Below, in pieces: positions 60,764 through 64,000 of a stretch of DNA of 64,000 bases. The DNA is from Chlamydiota bacterium (GTDB lineage: Bacteria > Chlamydiota > Chlamydiia > Chlamydiales > Parachlamydiaceae): contig JABDBC010000003.1 in assembly GCA_013288825.1 (NCBI GenBank), forward strand, positions 16,409 to 80,408, given 5' to 3'. The position numbers and the translations under genes are program-made. Position 1 is the first letter of the stretch; the number at the start of each line of letters is the position of its first letter. The notes below the pieces were generated by a model. The model was given only the letters and a program-made list of their open reading frames with translations, did no database searches and had not been told where the DNA came from.

Positions 60764-60869
60764 GAAAGACTCCTATATTGGTGTTTAAGGTAATTTTGAC
60801 CAACGATTGCAGTTTGATCTATCTTTATCTTAAATTGCAAGCCCATCATGCACGACATGAGTTTTTTTT

Positions 60870-61079
60870 GATTCTTCTTCACGGGTAAGTATACCTGAAG
60901 GAGAAAATGCATGTGCAGCTAAAGTTTTAGCAAGATCTGGCAAAGTATCAGCACAGGTAGCAGAACAGTTAGCGCTAGAGCATTATGCTGAATTTAACAA
61001 CAAAAGAAAACTCACACAACAATTAGAAGCCGATAATGCTGATATTATTGAGTTGGAAAAAATCCAGTTCAGAAAATAA
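60870..61079 (+). pseudogene. C-terminal fragment, possibly of a RhuM-type protein
   Basis: A 69-codon frame without a start: RVSIPEGENACAAKVLARSG, KVSAQVAEQLALEHYAEF, then IIELEKIQFRK and stop. GKVS followed by a helix ending EHYxxF is reminiscent of the end of RhuM/KilA-type proteins of mobile elements. The similarity is from memory and weak. The stretch 60764-60869 holds nothing visible. Confidence 0.35.
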
Positions 61080-61085
61080 ACCTAA

Positions 61086-61985
61086 CTATTCTTTGCCAAA
61101 TTTTTTTTCTAACTCATCGGATGTTAATTGTGACAAAATGAGCTCTAAAAAATTGCTATTGTGAGCATAGAGCAAAGAGATTTGACCTCGTAAATGATTA
61201 TATTTCTTTTTGAGGCACTTAGTCTCTTTATCATTGGGATCAGCGGCAAAATGGATAGGGGGCAAAAGCAAAGGTGAGTATACATGATCTTCAAAAGATT
61301 TTAGTTGTTCATTTAAAAAATCATATTCCTCCTGAATAGGAGAAAGGCCTTCAGATGTCAATGGAGCTTGTCCTATCAGACTAGGTACAGAAATCAACCG
61401 TTTTAATTTCATTCTTTGCTCATATAGTCTAGCATTATGTTCACCATAACCAAGCAATATACCTAATAATATTTCACTCTCATGTATAAGACTCATAAAT
61501 TTGTGTTCTGTTTCCATCTTTTCTAATAATTGGGATGCTGTTAAATTATCGCCTAATATCTTATTAAAAACATTATTATTCTCATCAACTACTTCTAAAA
61601 AAGCTTTTTTGTTGATAAAGAAAATAAATGTGCTCTTATTAGGTTGGTTATAGGCAGGCTCCTCTATAAAAAGATAATTTTTTATAGAAAATTTATCTTG
61701 ATGCTGTTTCCATACATTCCATTTTTTCCAAAAAACACCCCCGGATTGAAGTCCAGATAATGTATTTTCATAAGGCGTTATTGTAAATTCTCCTGAAACA
61801 GAAACTGGCTTATCTCCAAATAATGTATAGCTGAGATGATCTTCATTCATCAATATATGGAATAGCTCATCTAAATCTTGTCTATCCCTTTCAGGTAATT
61901 TGCTCAAAATATCATTGATATTTTGAGCATTAGCTAAAATAGATATCACACAAAAAAATACGATAAAAATAAGTTGCTTTATCAC
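61086..61985 (-). CDS. Exported protein of unknown function (299 aa)
   Basis: Clear Sec signal peptide (about 1-20, IFIVFFCVISILANAQ). The mature part is mixed alpha/beta with a DLDELFHILMNEDHLSYTLFGDKPVS segment near 40 and a long helical C-terminal half. SYTLFGDKPVS-like segments occur in chlamydia-specific exported families, but I cannot place this one precisely. It is encoded 18 bp downstream of another exported protein gene and probably co-transcribed with it. Confidence 0.7.
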   Translation of the reverse strand: MIKQLIFIVFFCVISILANAQNINDILSKLPERDRQDLDELFHILMNEDHLSYTLFGDKPVSVSGEFTITPYENTLSGLQSGGVFWKKWNVWKQHQDKFSIKNYLFIEEPAYNQPNKSTFIFFINKKAFLEVVDENNNVFNKILGDNLTASQLLEKMETEHKFMSLIHESEILLGILLGYGEHNARLYEQRMKLKRLISVPSLIGQAPLTSEGLSPIQEEYDFLNEQLKSFEDHVYSPLLLPPIHFAADPNDKETKCLKKKYNHLRGQISLLYAHNSNFLELILSQLTSDELEKKFGKE

Positions 61986-62003
61986 ACGATTATATCATTT
62001 TTT

Positions 62004-62378
62004 TTATTTACGAGGTTTTGTGCACGTTGAGCAATATCTACCACCTTCATTAAGTTCTCCACAATATTTGCACTTCCAATAATCAGACTGTTGTGCTCCC
62101 AATATTTCTTCCACCAGCACGAAAACACCGATCTCATCGGAAAATAAATGTGTGACTGGTAAAAGATGTCCAGAAAGATTCACAAAGATTTTCCTCGAAG
62201 CAATATGTACTGTCTCCGACTCTAAATAAAATTTATCATCCACTATTTGGTTTACATTTACAAAATCTCCCACTTCCCAATACTCTTTCACGGTTGGAGA
62301 AAAGTCAGCAAAACAATTGTAACAAAAAAAGAGAAGAAAAAGACTAAAAACCAATACTAAATTGCGATAATTCCTCAT
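62004..62378 (-). CDS. Exported protein with a C-terminal zinc ribbon (124 aa)
   Basis: Signal peptide about 1-24 (VFSLFLLFFCYNCFA). The mature part is beta-rich (YWEVGDFVNVNQIVDDKFYL) and ends with CKYCGELNEGGRYCSTC, a CxxC-x9-CxxC ribbon of the double-zinc-ribbon type. Such ribbons are normally cytoplasmic; joined to an export signal it is unusual. It is the first gene of a two-gene unit with the 299 aa exported protein. Confidence 0.65.
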   Translation of the reverse strand: MRNYRNLVLVFSLFLLFFCYNCFADFSPTVKEYWEVGDFVNVNQIVDDKFYLESETVHIASRKIFVNLSGHLLPVTHLFSDEIGVFVLVEEILGAQQSDYWKCKYCGELNEGGRYCSTCTKPRK

Positions 62379-63167
62379 AAAGACTCATTTGTAAATTAGT
62401 TTTGTAGAATGCATAAAATTGCATAATAAAAGAAAGAACAGTTTGTTCATATATCTTTAAAATTATGACTGTGCTGGCTTATTCCAAAGGTCAAATCGAT
62501 GGTTTCACTCTTTAACCATAATTGGAACTATGCTCTCATCGATTTGACGCACACTAGGGCATCCGTCTGCTACAAATTTAAGGCCCTACGTTTGTTGTAA
62601 AAGCCCCACCAAATTTCGTACTGATTGTGCAGAAAAGATATTTTTTACGCAATTAAGTTTCATAGATGACAGCAATTCCCCAGCAATTGTGGGCGAGTGA
62701 AAAATAAAATTAAAAAATGATTATTCCCAACAGCGCGCAGGTGTATTTCTAAGAAGGATAAAAAAATCCTTTGTGTATAATGAATTTTTCGCAAAAAACC
62801 ACACAAAGGATATCTCGATGATACCTCTAATTACTTCTACTTTTCCATCATGTTTTCCGAAGCTACGTATTTTTCTTCTTCCATTGGCTGCCCCCAAGAA
62901 TCGATGCATCTTGCTATTCTTCTGTCCGTTTGCCATTATTATCCTACTCAGATATACGCTAAAGCGGTTGTTTTGTAGTTTCTCTGCAATTGTTATTTAT
63001 TACTATCTATAAAATCCTCCTGCAGTTGTGCAACTTTGCTTTAAGTCTACTTGACAAATTTTTGCTAAGTTAAATACAAAAAATCCGAACCTATTTAGGA
63101 GATTGGAGGAACAGGATATGGATAAATGGAATAAAATGGACACTTTGCCAAAAAAAAGGGCATTAGG
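62379..63167. other. Non-coding stretch with remnants
   Basis: On the minus strand, 62504-62585 reads ALKFVADGCPSVRQIDES, then IVPIMVKE and stop, a decayed gene end. The 62850-62886 relic matches the start of the 60596 ORF. A perfect 11-bp inverted repeat ATCCTTTGTGT/ACACAAAGGAT is at 62766-62776 and 62801-62811. No intact gene. Confidence 0.4.
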
Positions 63168-63218
63168 TAAGTCCTCAAAAAGTTATGGCGCTGCGCGCCA
63201 TAACTTTTTTAGGACTTA
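63168..63218. mobile_element. 51-bp near-perfect foldback palindrome
   Basis: The arms TAAGTCCTCAAAAAGTTATG... (63168-63191) and 63195-63218 pair at 23 of 24 bases around a TGC centre. The outer sequence GTAAGTCC/GGACTTAC resembles insertion-sequence termini, so this may be a minimal non-autonomous element or excision scar. It is 40 bp before the Sel1 fragment. Confidence 0.45.
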
Positions 63219-63258
63219 CGCAAAATGTCAGACATGAGAAGAAAATCAACTGGGGTTC

Positions 63259-63522
63259 ATGCTTGCATCAACAGGAAACACTCGAGCGTACCGAGAACTT
63301 GGGCAATTGTATGAATCAAATCGGGATATAAGTGTTTGTTCTCATATTATGGCTGCGTATTACTACAGAATTGGAGCAGAACTGGGCGATCCATTTGCAC
63401 AATTTAAAAAAGCCATTTTTTACTATGCGCTTGCTGCGGAGGGGGGTTATTATAAGCATGCCTTGGAGTATGCAGAGGCATGTCGAAAAAAACTTCAAGC
63501 ATTACAGGCAACCAATAGCTGA
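63259..63522 (+). pseudogene. Sel1-repeat gene fragment
   Basis: 87 codons match the C-terminal repeats of Sel1 proteins A and B: GNTRAYRELGQLYESN, HIMAAYYYRIGAELGDP, then directly KKAIFYYALAAEGG and ALEYAEACRKKLQAL. The repeat normally between the last two is deleted. The N-terminal 230 residues are absent. The frame extends upstream of the ATG, so the fragment may be longer than its ORF. Confidence 0.75.
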
Positions 63523-63547
63523 TTCTTATGAAAATTGCTAAAAATCA

Positions 63548-63575
63548 GGTTGCCCTGCTTGTTTGCAGAGCAACC
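63548..63575. terminator. Hairpin between convergent genes
   Basis: GGTTGCCCTGC and GCAGAGCAACC pair over 11 bp with one mismatch; loop TTGTTT. It lies 20 bp after the barrel gene's stop on the minus strand and 26 bp after the Sel1 fragment, so it can serve both. Confidence 0.55.
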
Positions 63576-63595
63576 CGGATTAAGTTCTCAAGACT

Positions 63596-64000
63596 TTAGA
63601 ACGAATATTTCAGTCCAGCTCCAACAGAGTTATTGTGCGATTTATTGTCATGGAAGGCGTAGAAATATCGATATTGAATATCAATGTCAATATTCTCGGT
63701 AATTGGAAATGCAATTCCGGCAATTAGATCCCATGCAAGCCGATGATCCTTGTTTTTGTAGCTAAAGAATTCCTCAATCCTGTAGTTAAATCCCTTTATC
63801 TTTGAATGTTTAAATGCAGAACCAAATCCAGCTCCTAAGTATGGTGTGAAATAATAGTCAGTTTGAAAGTGATACAAAACATGTGCCATAAAGGACAATG
63901 TATGGACATATCCAGATTTGCGTGAATCTGCATATTTCGAAATATCATTGCTGCGATACCCAACTTCTCCTTCCAAACTAATTGCATTTGAGAAAGTATA
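63596..64000 (-). CDS. Outer-membrane beta-barrel protein, 5' end outside window
   Basis: The frame stays open to the right edge (135 codons visible). Alternating amphipathic strands: SLEGEVGYRSND, YFTPYLGAGFGSAFKHS, AWDLIAGIAFPITENIDID, QYRYFYAF, and a final strand VGAGLKYSF ending in Phe, the classical BAM recognition C-terminus. This is the pattern of 8-stranded OmpW/OmpA-like or surface-antigen barrels. A frameshifted tail copy lies at 60419-60480. Confidence 0.8.
   Translation of the reverse strand, partial: YTFSNAISLEGEVGYRSNDISKYADSRKSGYVHTLSFMAHVLYHFQTDYYFTPYLGAGFGSAFKHSKIKGFNYRIEEFFSYKNKDHRLAWDLIAGIAFPITENIDIDIQYRYFYAFHDNKSHNNSVGAGLKYSF

Noticed and set aside
60522..60788. Plus-strand 88-codon reading frame
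   Set aside because: Antisense to the 55-codon minus ORF that has a proper ribosome site and a relic paralogue.
1..64000. rRNA, tRNA, tmRNA and riboswitches
   Set aside because: Looked for conserved tRNA TΨC-type boxes and rRNA segments while reading; none noticed, but without a covariance search weak cases could be missed.

Overview
The window looks like part of a large conjugative plasmid, or an integrated plasmid, of an amoeba-associated (environmental) member of the Chlamydiales. It is AT-rich. It carries the classical chlamydial plasmid core on the minus strand: a DnaB-type helicase (pGP1-like), a pGP2-like protein, a ParA ATPase (pGP5-like) with a small ribbon-helix-helix partner, and a pGP7/8-like tyrosine recombinase. 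It also carries an almost complete F-type conjugation operon, several toxin-antitoxin modules, Sel1-repeat proteins, lipoproteins and candidate secreted proteins. The phylum-level assignment is inferred from this gene combination; no rRNA or tRNA gene is visible.

Layout. 0-1 kb: 3' part of a HAF-repeat surface-type protein. 1-6.3 kb: replication and partition genes, with a 0.5 kb A-rich/TGGA-rich repeat field that is a good parS/origin candidate. 6.6-17.5 kb: an accessory cassette with an intact integrase at 6.6-7.7 kb and two decayed direct copies at 14.9 and 17.3 kb. Between the first two lies a five-gene minus-strand operon that reads as a class I lanthipeptide pathway: precursor, LanD decarboxylase, degenerate LanC, full-length LanB dehydratase, second LanC. 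The precursor has a FAMD leader box, a Thr/Ser-rich hydrophobic core and a single C-terminal Cys in SVIAAC, so an aminovinyl-cysteine (avionin) ring is predicted. This is the most striking system in the window.

17.5-24 kb: a defence and resistance patchwork with AbiE (frameshifted toxin) plus a phosphoesterase, a zeta-like kinase toxin module, two GNAT acetyltransferases, a chloramphenicol-phosphotransferase-like kinase, and gene fragments (NTF2-like, a second AbiEii, dtd). 23.6-42.8 kb: a tandem ribbon-helix-helix (TraY-like) gene, a 0.8 kb control region, then traA-L-E-K-B-dsb-V-C-W-trbC-U-N-F-H-G-D in tightly overlapping order. traD contains an in-frame TGA and its 3' end lies in a perfect 244 bp tandem duplication. 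No relaxase (traI) is present here.

43-49.6 kb: a HigBA-type module, a decayed antitoxin, a fourth integrase relic, two large unrecognised proteins (effector candidates), an IS66 transposase fragment and a DUF1937-MazG fusion. 50-55 kb: three lipoproteins, one with TPRs, and a phosphotransferase-fold protein. 55-59.2 kb: a recombining Sel1-repeat family. 59.4-64 kb: unrecognised secreted proteins, gene remnants and the 3' part of an outer-membrane beta-barrel gene. The many truncated paralogues and short inverted repeats mark repeated recombination throughout the accessory regions.
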